NCBI GenBank assembly: GCA_023150835.1
Contig: JAKLKB010000041.1
Location: 11,102-75,101 of the forward strand
Source of the DNA: Myxococcota bacterium
GTDB taxonomy: Bacteria > Myxococcota_C > UBA6777
Reading direction: 5' to 3'
Length of the DNA: 64,000 bases
Position numbers and translations under genes: made by a program. Below the pieces are notes generated by a model. The model had not been told where the DNA came from. It worked only from the letters and a program-made list of their open reading frames with translations, and did no database searches. Shown piece by piece: positions 27,182 through 35,501 of this stretch (its first letter is position 1; the number at the start of each line of letters is the position of its first letter).

Positions 27182-28615
27182 TCACCGACCCCGAAACAAA
27201 CACCTCCCTCCGCCTCGACACACACACGCATAACAACTTGTCTGGTAAGTCGGAAAACATTTGCGCCCCGAAAAGCCCGCAGCATCCGCAGCACTGCGCG
27301 CACAAACAAAGTATGTCCCTTCTCGGGCATAACTCTTGGGCTGCGACAACATACAACGGCAAAAATAGTGGCTCAGTCCTTCCTCTCGCTTGGGAACCAC
27401 GCTTGGGTCCATCGAAAATGTTTGTGGAAACAATGCCGGTAGATTCGGAGAGATCTTCTGGGCAACAAAGTTTGCTGAAAAATGGAAGCCATGCAACACA
27501 TTGAGGACAGCACTCCCTGCCTTCGTGGAAGACGAGATCACAAGATGCCCCCCGTAGGTCGGGACGATCCACACCCATCCATCCTTGCCGAACTTGTCTT
27601 TCCCAAACATCATCACAAGCACGTTGGCGTTGTTGAAATTGTACCATGCCGTCGTCGGCGTGTTGCCTGTGATCTTGCTGTACATTCCTTGGTAGTAGGT
27701 GGTGATGCGCTGAAGATCTTGTTGCGGAAAAGCCGAGCGTTTGATCGCGTGTGCAAGCATCACGTCACCTGAATCATGCGTGTACACCGACAAGTTCGCA
27801 TTTTGCTGAGGCTGTTCTTGGCGAAACGCCCGAAACGAGGACGGGTAATAAAGCGTATAAAAGCCCAGTTCGATATGAGAGTGCGTCCCCTCCGCTCTCG
27901 TCGGCGTCGGACTCGGCGGCGTCGGACTCGTCGGCGGAAATGCAACAGGAGGCGTCGGACTCGGCTGTGGCGTGGGGACCGATGGAGTGGGGCTTGGTTG
28001 CGGAAACGCGCTAGGCTGGGCCGCTGCTGTGGAGAAGATGGCTGGAAGATTCGGCGAGTTGGGTTGGTTTGCAGCAACCGTAAGAAACACAAAGCGATGC
28101 AGCAACTGCAGGGCTGGACTTCCGGGGCGATTGGTTCCTGACAACACCAGATTTCCCCCATGTGTCGGGACGATCCACACCCATGTTTCTTTGTTCGATT
28201 GGTTTTTTCCAAAGGTCATCACATAAACATTGGCGCGATTGAAGACATAAAACCCCGTTGCAGGCGCATTTCCAGCACTTTTGCTGTACAGCGCTTGGTA
28301 GTGCGCAACCACCCGTTGAAAGTCTTCTTCGGGAGAGGCCGTGCGTTTGATCGCATGAACGATCATCATGCTCCCTGATTTGTGCATATACGATGCTTCC
28401 ACCATGTTCTTTTGCGGTTGTTCTAGGCGCGAAAAGAAAAATTCAGACGGATAAGAAAGCGTGTAAAAGCCCGCTTCGGAGTGAGACTGCGCATGAACCC
28501 ACCCTCCCGCAAAACACATCCCAAGCACCACAAACAAACAGCCGCTCCAACGCACACAAACCCAAAGAAACAGATCCCAAATGTTTTTTCGCTGTTTCAT
28601 GATCCTCGATCCCAT
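27182..28615 (-). CDS. Secreted protein with two homologous domains and a cysteine-rich tail
   Basis: A 477-residue protein. A signal peptide ends near WVHAQS. Two related domains of about 150 residues follow, both opening GFYTLSYPS or GFYTLYYPS, with a shared HAIKR motif, a YQALYSK/YQGMYSK motif, a VWIVPTHGG/VWIVPTYGG motif and a SPNLPA ending. They are joined by a 55-residue Pro/Ser/Thr linker. The last 60 residues are unlike the rest and rich in Cys (HYFCRCM, SCYACVCRGG). The domain family is not recognised. The start at 28615 has GGGAGG ten bases upstream; ATG codons at 28600 and 28666 are alternatives. Confidence 0.65.
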   Translation of the reverse strand: MGSRIMKQRKNIWDLFLWVCVRWSGCLFVVLGMCFAGGWVHAQSHSEAGFYTLSYPSEFFFSRLEQPQKNMVEASYMHKSGSMMIVHAIKRTASPEEDFQRVVAHYQALYSKSAGNAPATGFYVFNRANVYVMTFGKNQSNKETWVWIVPTHGGNLVLSGTNRPGSPALQLLHRFVFLTVAANQPNSPNLPAIFSTAAAQPSAFPQPSPTPSVPTPQPSPTPPVAFPPTSPTPPSPTPTRAEGTHSHIELGFYTLYYPSSFRAFRQEQPQQNANLSVYTHDSGDVMLAHAIKRSAFPQQDLQRITTYYQGMYSKITGNTPTTAWYNFNNANVLVMMFGKDKFGKDGWVWIVPTYGGHLVISSSTKAGSAVLNVLHGFHFSANFVAQKISPNLPALFPQTFSMDPSVVPKREEGLSHYFCRCMLSQPKSYAREGTYFVCARSAADAAGFSGRKCFPTYQTSCYACVCRGGGRCLFRGR

Positions 28616-28954
28616 CGTTGCAAAACCTCCCGTATGTAGGATGTTTGGGTGCTGCCTCAGCGACACCTTTTCTCTCGCCTCGTTTGAAGATGTGGGGGTT
28701 TTTGGTTATGGCCTATTCGCCCGATCCCGTCAACTCCTGCCTTCTCTTCCATGTTCAGCCCATCCCTTGTGCGTTTGGAAACAACACACCGCTTAAACTC
28801 ATCTTTTGCGTCACATCGATCTGCCAGAGATATCACGTTCTTGCTGCCGCATCGTCACACAAAACATGGCTTTTAAGGCGCGCCAAGCCCACGCCTTCGT
28901 CGCTGACAAACGCGCTTCGATAGGCAAGACTCGAATCCCCAATCTCTTCGTCAG
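28616..28954. pseudogene. Probable decayed 5' half of btaA
   Basis: No intact gene. One plus-strand frame reads YHVLAAASS at 28831-28857 and another reads AFKARQAHAFVAD at 28866-28904. Together these resemble the missing SAM-binding motif I and the following acidic loop of BtaA, but they sit in different frames interrupted by stops. This supports frameshift decay, or sequencing errors, of the N-terminal half. Confidence 0.4.
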
Positions 28955-29638
28955 ATGGCGGGCCTTGATGCGCGATGGTTGCGCGACCTCGCCAAACTGC
29001 CTCCCCATGAACGAAAGCACCGCGCCAGCACTCTGCTCGCTCCCGTCCTACGCCGCCCGATGATCGCCGCCTACCTGCGATCACCCGTTCAACTCGTCGC
29101 TCTCGGCATCAACTTCGAACAACGTGATCGACTCCTTCACACCGAAGACACCGACATGATCTCTTTTTTCATCGAACACGCAGGACGTGTCGCCGCCACT
29201 CATATCGAGACCAACTGGTTTGCTTGGTTGTTTATCGCGGGACATTATAACCACGAACGCCCAGATGCTGTACCGCCCTATCTACGGAAAGATCGATACG
29301 AACGCTCCTTCAAAGCCCCCACCCGCGTTCGCTTTCACAACGCCAATCTTTTCGATATCCTCGCTCGTGCCGAGAAACAGACTTGGTCTCATTACACCCT
29401 CTGCGATGCACCCGATTGGCTCAACCCCCACCTCCAACGCCGACTACTCGACGAGATCCATCGCACCAGCCGCGATGGAGGCATCGTCCTCGTCCGATCT
29501 GTCGAAGATCAAACGATGGTCGAAAAGCTCCAAGATCACAAACGCTTTCAACTGATCAAAGATCGCTCTGCCATCGCTTCCCTTGAAGATCGCTCCCGTC
29601 AATACCGCCGCGTTCACTTTTACCGCATCGTGCATTAG
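28955..29638 (+). CDS. btaA: BtaA-like (DUF3419) betaine-lipid synthase, C-terminal half only
   Basis: A 227-residue protein, about half the usual 360-415 residues of BtaA, which transfers a 3-amino-3-carboxypropyl group from S-adenosylmethionine to diacylglycerol. C-terminal family features are present: NWFAWLFIAGHY, VPPYLRKDRYE, HYTLCDAPDWLN and GGIVLVRSVED. The N-terminal SAM-binding half is absent from this frame; fragments appear upstream in other frames. The ATG has no good ribosome site and the frame opens only at 28909, so this is likely a fragment of a broken gene. btaB follows 44 bp downstream. Confidence 0.65.
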   Translation: MAGLDARWLRDLAKLPPHERKHRASTLLAPVLRRPMIAAYLRSPVQLVALGINFEQRDRLLHTEDTDMISFFIEHAGRVAATHIETNWFAWLFIAGHYNHERPDAVPPYLRKDRYERSFKAPTRVRFHNANLFDILARAEKQTWSHYTLCDAPDWLNPHLQRRLLDEIHRTSRDGGIVLVRSVEDQTMVEKLQDHKRFQLIKDRSAIASLEDRSRQYRRVHFYRIVH

Positions 29639-29682
29639 AGTGATCGACCCATCTACGCACTCGAACCAAAGGATATCGCTCC

Positions 29683-30333
29683 ATGCACACACCTCAAGCT
29701 TCTCAGACTCCCATCGACGCTGCACGCCAAGCCCATCGGCATTTTTTGAACCGATACTACGGCATCTCGCGGCATTTCTACGATCTGACTCGAAAAGCCT
29801 TTCTGTTTGGAAGAGACAGCCTTCTGACCGAACTTGCGCTCGACACCACATGGCGCTCTCTTGTCGAGATCGGCGTCGGAACAGGCCGAAACCTCCGCGT
29901 CTTGCATCATCTCCGACCCGATGCAAAGTTCGGTGGCATCGACGCTTCCGACCAGATGCTACAACACGCACGCACCCGTTGCCCTTGGGCGACCTTTGCT
30001 CACGGATTCGCCGAAGATGTCGATTACCTCGCTGCCTTTGGCCAAGCCCCCGATCGGATCCTCTTCTCGTACTGCCTTTCGATGTTTCAAGATCCGCGCA
30101 CCGCGCTCGAACATGCACGCCAACAGCTCGCTCCCTTCGGCAAGATCGCGATCGTGGACTTTGCGGATCTCGGCGGCCTTCCTCGGATCGCTCAAGAATC
30201 GCTGCGTCGGTGGCTCAGCCTGTTTCATGTCACCCCCCTCCAAACCTCCCTATTCGACGGCCTCCCTCACACCTTACGCTTTGGACCCACGCGCTACTAT
30301 CTCTGCGCCACCCTCCCACGTGACGACCACTAA
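29683..30333 (+). CDS. btaB: BtaB-like SAM-dependent methyltransferase
   Basis: A 216-residue class I methyltransferase. YYGISRHFYDLTRKAFLFGR is the family hallmark near the N-terminus, SLVEIGVGTGRNLRVL is SAM motif I, and GIDASDQML and VDFADLGG follow in order. BtaB trimethylates diacylglyceryl-homoserine to give the betaine lipid DGTS, a phosphorus-free membrane lipid often made under phosphate limitation. It sits directly behind the btaA remnant as in other betaine-lipid operons. The gene is intact while btaA seems not to be, so pathway activity is doubtful. Confidence 0.8.
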   Translation: MHTPQASQTPIDAARQAHRHFLNRYYGISRHFYDLTRKAFLFGRDSLLTELALDTTWRSLVEIGVGTGRNLRVLHHLRPDAKFGGIDASDQMLQHARTRCPWATFAHGFAEDVDYLAAFGQAPDRILFSYCLSMFQDPRTALEHARQQLAPFGKIAIVDFADLGGLPRIAQESLRRWLSLFHVTPLQTSLFDGLPHTLRFGPTRYYLCATLPRDDH

Positions 30334-30337
30334 TCTT

Positions 30338-30460
30338 TATACGAGATCCGCAAGGTGTGTGATCGGAAACAGGGTGGGGCAGCCCTGTGTGGCAGCCCAA
30401 GAGTCAGGCGGTTCGCAAACCGCACCTACATCTTATGATCACACACCCTGCGGATCTCAT
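30338..30460 (+). repeat. Dispersed repeat R2, copy 1 (terminal inverted repeats)
   Basis: This copy of about 123 bp opens TATACGAGATCCGC and closes GCGGATCTCATA, giving roughly 25-bp imperfect terminal inverted repeats that continue through GTGTGTGATC. Inside are CAGGG/CCCTG and GGCGGTTCGC/AACCGC stems. The copy ends exactly where a 42-bp tandem array begins. Confidence 0.85.
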
Positions 30461-30670
30461 AGTGATCCTCGGAAAAGGCACTTCGATGTGCTTTTTGGGA
30501 GAAGTGATCCTCGAAAAAGGCACTTCAATGTGCTTTTTGGGAGAAGTGATCCTCGAAAAAGGCACTTCAATGTGCTTTTTGGGAGAAGTGATCCTCGGAA
30601 AAGGCACTTCAATGTGCTTTTTGGGAGAAGTGATCCTCGAAAAAGGCACTTCAATGTGCTTTTGGGGAGA
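30461..30670. repeat. Five exact-length 42-bp tandem hairpin units
   Basis: Units start at 30461, 30503, 30545, 30587 and 30629, each opening AGTGATCCTCG and ending GGGAGA. Each can fold: AAAAA-GCAC, loop TTCAAT, GTGC-TTTTT, closed by CTC/GAG. Units differ at only one to three positions. The array abuts R2 copy 1 and is separated from copy 2 by GTTG. Although 42 is a multiple of three, no credible protein is encoded. Confidence 0.9.
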
Positions 30671-30674
30671 GTTG

Positions 30675-30797
30675 TACGAGATCCGCAAGGTGTGTGATCG
30701 GAAACAGGGTGGGGCAGCCCTGTGTGGCAGCCCAAGTATCGGGCGGTTCGCGAACCGCCCCTACGTTATGCGATCACACACCCCGCAGATCTCGTAT
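30675..30797 (+). repeat. Dispersed repeat R2, copy 2
   Basis: This is a near twin of copy 1 in the same orientation. It begins TACGAGATCCGC and ends with GCAGATCTCGTA. The inner palindrome GGCGGTTCGCGAACCGCC is perfect in this copy. Confidence 0.85.
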
Positions 30798-31028
30798 AAA
30801 CCCACAACGCTGCTTGAACGATCGAGGACACGGGGTTTTTGTTCACAAGCCATTTGGCGAACCACCCATCCTCTCGATCACCACCTGCTTTTCTGCCTAT
30901 GCCGCTTGAAAAATCGCACACGAGAAAACAAAGCGTGGTATACAGGCCCCGAATATCTTCCCGTTCGCGGCCCTTCGGCTTTTGGAGCATAACGATACGC
31001 CGCAGCGATACAGGTAGGAGCGGCGCAG

Positions 31029-33212
31029 ATGCCAAGTTATCTCATCCGAACACACCGTGGTTTAGAAGCGGTCGTCAGCGAAGAAGTCCGTCGATTGGGC
31101 GGAGAGGTCCAAAAAGAACTCGCAGGAACCCTGATCATCGAAGCCGACGAAGAGGCGTTGTACCGTATCGCCTTGGAGATGCGAACCGCGCAACGCCTGT
31201 ATCTTCGGCTGCATAGCTTTCGCTGGAAACACGAAGACGACCTCTATCTCGAAGCCCAAAAAGTCGACTGGGGCCTTCATCTCAAAGCCAGTGGTCGGCT
31301 GCGCTGCGAAGCATATCTCCACGAAAGTGCGATGCAAAACAGTCACTTCGCAGCTTTACGGCTCAAAGACGCGATCGTCGATCAATTTTCCGACGATCAA
31401 GGCCGTCGCCCCGACGTCGACCGCGACAATCCCGATATCCTTGTCGTCTTGCAAGCACGCCATCAAGAAGCCGAGATCCTTCTGGATCTTGGAGGTGGGC
31501 CGTTGCGCTCATTTCCAAGCTGGCAAGGGCAGCTTCACAAAGGACAAAGCTGGCAGCACGCCGCAGCGATGCTCTCACAGGCAGGATGGGCCGATATCTA
31601 TCCTCACGGTGGAGCGGGGATCTTCTTGATCGAAGAAGCGTGGCCGCTTGCCGCAGAAGCCCTGCTCGAAGCGATCCACCTCACCCCCGGACTTTTGCGC
31701 GGAGAGATGGGGCTGCCCCGATGGTTGGGATGCAACAAGCCCCGTTGGCGCAAAGCATGGGAAGAGGCCGAAGAACGGCATAAACAAGCCCTCGAATCGT
31801 GGGAACACACGATCCATGCCTATGGCACATCTCACGCGGGTGTTCGGGGCTTACGCGACTTTTTGCGCGATCTCCGTCTGTCCCCCTTTCTTCGGCCTCG
31901 CTTCCTCGAATGGCCCGATCTTTCGTCGATTCTCGAACCTCACACCGATGCCTCCATCCCGGGCTACTTCTGCGCAGAGTTCCCTGCCTACGAAGAACTC
32001 CATCTCGCACAAGCCGTCCATCGGTACGCTTCTTTGGGCCAAGCCCTCAAACGCCACCTTCCCGGATGGAACGCCACGATCTACACCCCCCAACCTGATC
32101 TCGGCCATCGTCTGAGCCTTCGCGCCCACAAAACACGACGCCACGCATGGCAAGAGGCCGAATACACCGCCCTTTCCATCACCATCCCCGCCCACACCGA
32201 CGACGCGCAAAGCCAAGATCCCGCACCCACCTACGTTTGGCAACACCACGAAGGCGCACAGATGTTTGCCAACCGCTTGCGCAAAAATCTCGACGGCCTC
32301 AAAGGCTGGCGCAAACAGCAAGAGGTCACCTGTTATCGGGCTTATGACGCTGAGATGAACGAATACAACGCAGCCATCGACGTGTATGAAGATCACGCCA
32401 TCATCCAAGAATACCAAGCCCCCTCCACCATAGACGCCCGCCGCGCCGAACAACGCCTGCACGATATCTTGCTCGTTGCTCCCGATATCCTCGATATCCC
32501 ACGCGAACACATCTATTTCAAACAGCGCCGCAAACAAAAAGGCACAAACCAATACGAAAAACAGGCCGAAGAACAAGACTTTACCGAAGTCCGCGAAGGC
32601 GATCTGCGCTTTCTGGTCAACCTCACCGATTATCTCGATACCGGCTTGTTTTTGGATCACCGCACCGTCCGACGCTGGCTCCACAAAGAAGCCCAAGACA
32701 AGGACTTTTTGAATCTGTTTTGCTACACAGGCACCGCAACGGTCCATGCAGCCGCAGGCGGCGCACGCAGCACGTGCAGCGTCGACCTCTCCAAAACCTA
32801 CCTGTTTTGGGCGCGTGAAAATATGAAGCACAATGGCTTTACACGCTCGAATCACCGCTACATCCAAGCCGACTGCTTGGTCTGGCTCGAACATACCGAA
32901 GAAACCTACGATCTGATCTTCCTTGATCCACCGACCTTTTCGAACTCAAAGCGCATGGAACAAACCCTCGACGTCCAACGCGACCACATCGCACTGCTTC
33001 AACACGCGCTGCGTTTGTTGCGTCCCGACGGACTCTTGCTGTTTTCCACCAACAAACTCGATTTCCAACTCGACACCGACGCGCTTCAAGCCCTTGATAC
33101 CACCGTCGAAGATGTCACCAAAGCCTCCATCCCACGAGACTTTCAGAGATCACCCAAGATCCACCGATGTTGGCGCATCCGACACGCCCACTCTTCGACA
33201 CGTCGCAAATAG
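31029..33212 (+). CDS. rlmKL: RlmKL-type 23S rRNA methyltransferase with a degenerate RlmL half
   Basis: A 727-residue protein that aligns along its length with bifunctional RlmKL. Residues 1-155 are the ferredoxin-like/THUMP region. In the RlmL domain (about 160-400) motif I, normally DPMCGSGT, reads YPHGGAGI, and the catalytic NPPYG reads EFPAY; both are inconsistent with activity. The C-terminal RlmK domain (about 430-727) is intact: LNLFCYTGTATVHAA, CSVDLSKTYL and IFLDPPTFSNSKRM. It should therefore make m7G2069 but probably not m2G2445 (E. coli numbering). GGAG precedes the ATG. The loss of RlmL function is inferred from motifs. Confidence 0.88.
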   Translation: MPSYLIRTHRGLEAVVSEEVRRLGGEVQKELAGTLIIEADEEALYRIALEMRTAQRLYLRLHSFRWKHEDDLYLEAQKVDWGLHLKASGRLRCEAYLHESAMQNSHFAALRLKDAIVDQFSDDQGRRPDVDRDNPDILVVLQARHQEAEILLDLGGGPLRSFPSWQGQLHKGQSWQHAAAMLSQAGWADIYPHGGAGIFLIEEAWPLAAEALLEAIHLTPGLLRGEMGLPRWLGCNKPRWRKAWEEAEERHKQALESWEHTIHAYGTSHAGVRGLRDFLRDLRLSPFLRPRFLEWPDLSSILEPHTDASIPGYFCAEFPAYEELHLAQAVHRYASLGQALKRHLPGWNATIYTPQPDLGHRLSLRAHKTRRHAWQEAEYTALSITIPAHTDDAQSQDPAPTYVWQHHEGAQMFANRLRKNLDGLKGWRKQQEVTCYRAYDAEMNEYNAAIDVYEDHAIIQEYQAPSTIDARRAEQRLHDILLVAPDILDIPREHIYFKQRRKQKGTNQYEKQAEEQDFTEVREGDLRFLVNLTDYLDTGLFLDHRTVRRWLHKEAQDKDFLNLFCYTGTATVHAAAGGARSTCSVDLSKTYLFWARENMKHNGFTRSNHRYIQADCLVWLEHTEETYDLIFLDPPTFSNSKRMEQTLDVQRDHIALLQHALRLLRPDGLLLFSTNKLDFQLDTDALQALDTTVEDVTKASIPRDFQRSPKIHRCWRIRHAHSSTRRK

Positions 33213-33269
33213 CCTGATTTTTGTCGTCTTGTCCTGTTGTGTAGGATGGAGACGATAGAAGCGGATGCC

Positions 33270-33761
33270 CTAACTCTCCCATGATTCGCCAACTTGAGCT
33301 AAGGCATTTCGCAAAAAGGACTCTTCGAGATACAAACCTGCGCGGAGAATTTCTCGAAAAATGGGCGCAGCTTGCGGCACAACTCCTATCTTTTTAGCCA
33401 AGAGGATCAACCCGATCGTCCCAAGAACAGGCACGCCAAGAGCCTTGGCGCATTGCCTTGCTTTTGCATCGTCGAGTACGGCGATCCAACCCGCGTGTTC
33501 CAACACAAGGCTCAAGACAGAGGATTCGCCCACACCAAGCCCCCATTCAAGGATGGTTGTCGGGATGTTTGTCGAAGCACGTTGCCCCCATCCCGCAAAA
33601 ACAGCTCGAAAGGCAGGATCGTTCGGTGGGCCTTGCAATATCTCCGATGCAACAGCATCGGGAAGCCAACACTCCGACGCCAACAACAGCGCAAGATCAA
33701 GCCTTCCGATCTTTGCGAGAATGATCGTTGGTGACGCATCGAACACCAAAATGCGGCTCAA
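33270..33761 (-). CDS. DUF3368 PIN-like toxin
   Basis: A 163-residue protein with the DUF3368 pattern: LVFDASPTIILAKIGRLDL at the N-terminus, SEILQGP, GVGESSVLSL and VLDDAKARQCAKALGV. The acidic residues of a PIN nuclease active site are in place (Asp 8, Glu in SEI, Glu in GES, Asp pair in LDD). It is probably an RNase toxin. Its ATG overlaps the stop of the upstream antitoxin gene by 4 bp, the normal arrangement for UPF0175-DUF3368 pairs. Confidence 0.85.
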   Translation of the reverse strand: MSRILVFDASPTIILAKIGRLDLALLLASECWLPDAVASEILQGPPNDPAFRAVFAGWGQRASTNIPTTILEWGLGVGESSVLSLVLEHAGWIAVLDDAKARQCAKALGVPVLGTIGLILLAKKIGVVPQAAPIFREILRAGLYLEESFLRNALAQVGESWES

Positions 33762-34006
33762 AGACAGAGTTCCTTCGCGATGTCTTCTTCGTTGACTTGG
33801 AAAGGCGATACCTGAAAACGCCTCAACGCCTCAAGAAAAGCACTCCGAGAGAGTCCTGCGATCTCCGCAGCCCGTTCTTGCGAGATATTCTTCATCTCAT
33901 ACCATTTGACCGCAGCAGCCAAGCGCAATTCTTGACGGAAGCCTTCGGGATCTTCGCGCAGCGTTCCTAGCACGCTTTCAGGGAAATCAATTGTGATGTG
34001 TACCAT
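33758..34006 (-). CDS. UPF0175 antitoxin
   Basis: An 82-residue protein with the UPF0175 pattern: ITIDFPESVL at the N-terminus, AAAVKWYEMKNISQERAAEI and a helix-turn-helix-like AGLSRSAFLEALRRFQVSP. It neutralises the adjacent DUF3368 protein and probably autoregulates the pair. A strong GGAGG lies eight bases before the ATG. Confidence 0.85.
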   Translation of the reverse strand: MVHITIDFPESVLGTLREDPEGFRQELRLAAAVKWYEMKNISQERAAEIAGLSRSAFLEALRRFQVSPFQVNEEDIAKELCL

Positions 34007-34273
34007 TTATTTATCCTCCAAATCTGCTCCACCAAGAAGCCGATCGATGCGCTACCGCGCTTGGGTTGCTGTGGTGGTGCTCCTCTTTGCTCATTGCCCG
34101 CATACGGACCGATTTATCTCATTTCTCTAGGTCCTTGTCCAACCTATCCCGCTCGGTGGCGGGGTGTGGGGTGGAATCCCGCAACAACAAAGATCCCCTC
34201 ACAAAAAGATCGGGATTGTGGAAGAGTTGAAGGAGCGATGTGGCGGGGGAAGGCCGGGCGAAGGGGCTCTCGA

Positions 34274-34903
34274 TCAAGCGTGGAGATGTTCGCGGCGAAA
34301 GATGGAATGGAGGGGGACGACTTGTGGATGGTTTTGGTCGAGGTCACAAAGATGTTCGTAGTGTTCCCACGCAAGGCTCCAATCTTTGCGTTGGAGGGCA
34401 TAACGGCACCACATCCGATAAAAGGCGATGGCTTCGGTGGTATGGAAGTTTTGTTGATCTGGCGAAAGCAGTTGTAGATGCCGTTTTTTGCCAAAGATCA
34501 TCTCGAATTCTTCGAACTGTTCGCGGCGCAGCAACATCTCACCATAAGCACAAACACCGAACAAATAATGCGGAAACAACTCGTATGTCTTGATCACCCA
34601 ATAACGTTGAGAAGCGATGTCTCCGATGGCACCGTAGGCATGGGCCGTTGCATTGTAGATCTGAGGGACGTGAGGAAACTGTTCTCGCAAGGCTTCGAGA
34701 CGGGGCAAGGCCGCTTCAGGATCAGACGAAACGCTCGACAGGACCGAGACGATCGCTTCGCGGGTTTCCAAAGGAAGCTGTTCAAATTCGTGATCGGGAG
34801 CGTCGTCAGAGATACGTGGGGACAGAAAAGCACGCGGACGACGCGCAACAGACGGGGCAAGGGTTCGAGTTCTTGTTCTTTTCTGGGCTCTTTTCGACAA
34901 CAT
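34274..34903 (-). CDS. TPR-like helical protein
   Basis: A 209-residue protein. A basic N-terminus (KRAQKRTRTRT) is followed by about four helical-hairpin units resembling tetratricopeptide repeats: PEAALPRLEALREQFPHVP, IYNATAHAYGAIGD, YLFGVCAYGEMLLRREQFEE and WSLAWEHYEHLCDLDQNHP. It is probably a protein-binding scaffold; no enzymatic motif is seen. The ATG at 34903 has AAGGAGG seven bases upstream. It is transcribed away from the TRAP transporter operon. Confidence 0.7.
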   Translation of the reverse strand: MLSKRAQKRTRTRTLAPSVARRPRAFLSPRISDDAPDHEFEQLPLETREAIVSVLSSVSSDPEAALPRLEALREQFPHVPQIYNATAHAYGAIGDIASQRYWVIKTYELFPHYLFGVCAYGEMLLRREQFEEFEMIFGKKRHLQLLSPDQQNFHTTEAIAFYRMWCRYALQRKDWSLAWEHYEHLCDLDQNHPQVVPLHSIFRREHLHA

Positions 34904-35501
34904 CGCCAACCCTCCTTGTGTTAGACGGACGATCTACTTGGCACCAAATACCTGACTCCTTTACGTTTCCATCGACACGGTGTGTTGTCGCAAACCCAAA
35001 CACCCCCTACAGCGGGGCTTGGTGCGACCACACAAACGCCAAACAGGAACAGAAGCAACGACAAGCAAGTGTCGTTTGAGGAACAAAAAACCATCGGACC
35101 ATAAGTTAAGAACGCGGCAAGACCCAAAACGTTTCACTTCTGAAACAAGAAAACCATTGTCGCCCCTTTGCAGAGGCCGTACCACCCAGCGCAAAGGCAT
35201 CTCTTGAGCCTAGAGCAAGAAGACTCCCCTCCCCGATGCCCAGCCCAGAGGTATGGCACAGATCCAAATCGATGGCAAGTTTTCTTTTCAAAGGTGTGAC
35301 ATCTCTGTCTGATCCGTCGTATGTGCCTGCCAAGATGTCGCACATCAAAAACGCCAACCGCCGAGAAGAACGAAACGAAACAAGCTGAGTCTAAGCAATC
35401 CATGCGGACTTGCTTGACAGGTCGAGGCTTCTCTCTTTAATGTGGGAGGCCGATGAGGAAGGCTTGTTGTGCGCTTGAGGCGGTTGGAGACGAGGGATCG
35501 G
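34904..35501. other. Intergenic region between divergent genes
   Basis: This 598-bp gap contains the promoter at 35414-35441 and a small ACGACA/TGTCGT hairpin (35058-35075). No gene or repeat family is recognised. Confidence 0.5.
35414..35441 (+). promoter_or_regulatory. Putative sigma-70 promoter of the TRAP transporter operon
   Basis: TTGACA (35414-35419), a 16-nt spacer and TTTAAT (35436-35441) lie 60 bp before the first gene's ATG. The -35 is a perfect consensus and the -10 differs at one or two positions. Confidence 0.65.

Noticed and set aside
30461-30670. CRISPR array
   Set aside because: The 42-bp units are contiguous with no spacers between them and no cas genes are nearby.
30387-30992. 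Open frame encoding a 14-residue protein repeat
   Set aside because: The repeat exists because 42 is divisible by three; all frames are open through it, with no ribosome site, and the ends lie in R2 elements.
34130-34200. Fifth R1 copy
   Set aside because: Only GGCGGGGTGTGGGGTGGAAT resembles the R1 hairpin region; the other blocks are absent, so this could be chance.
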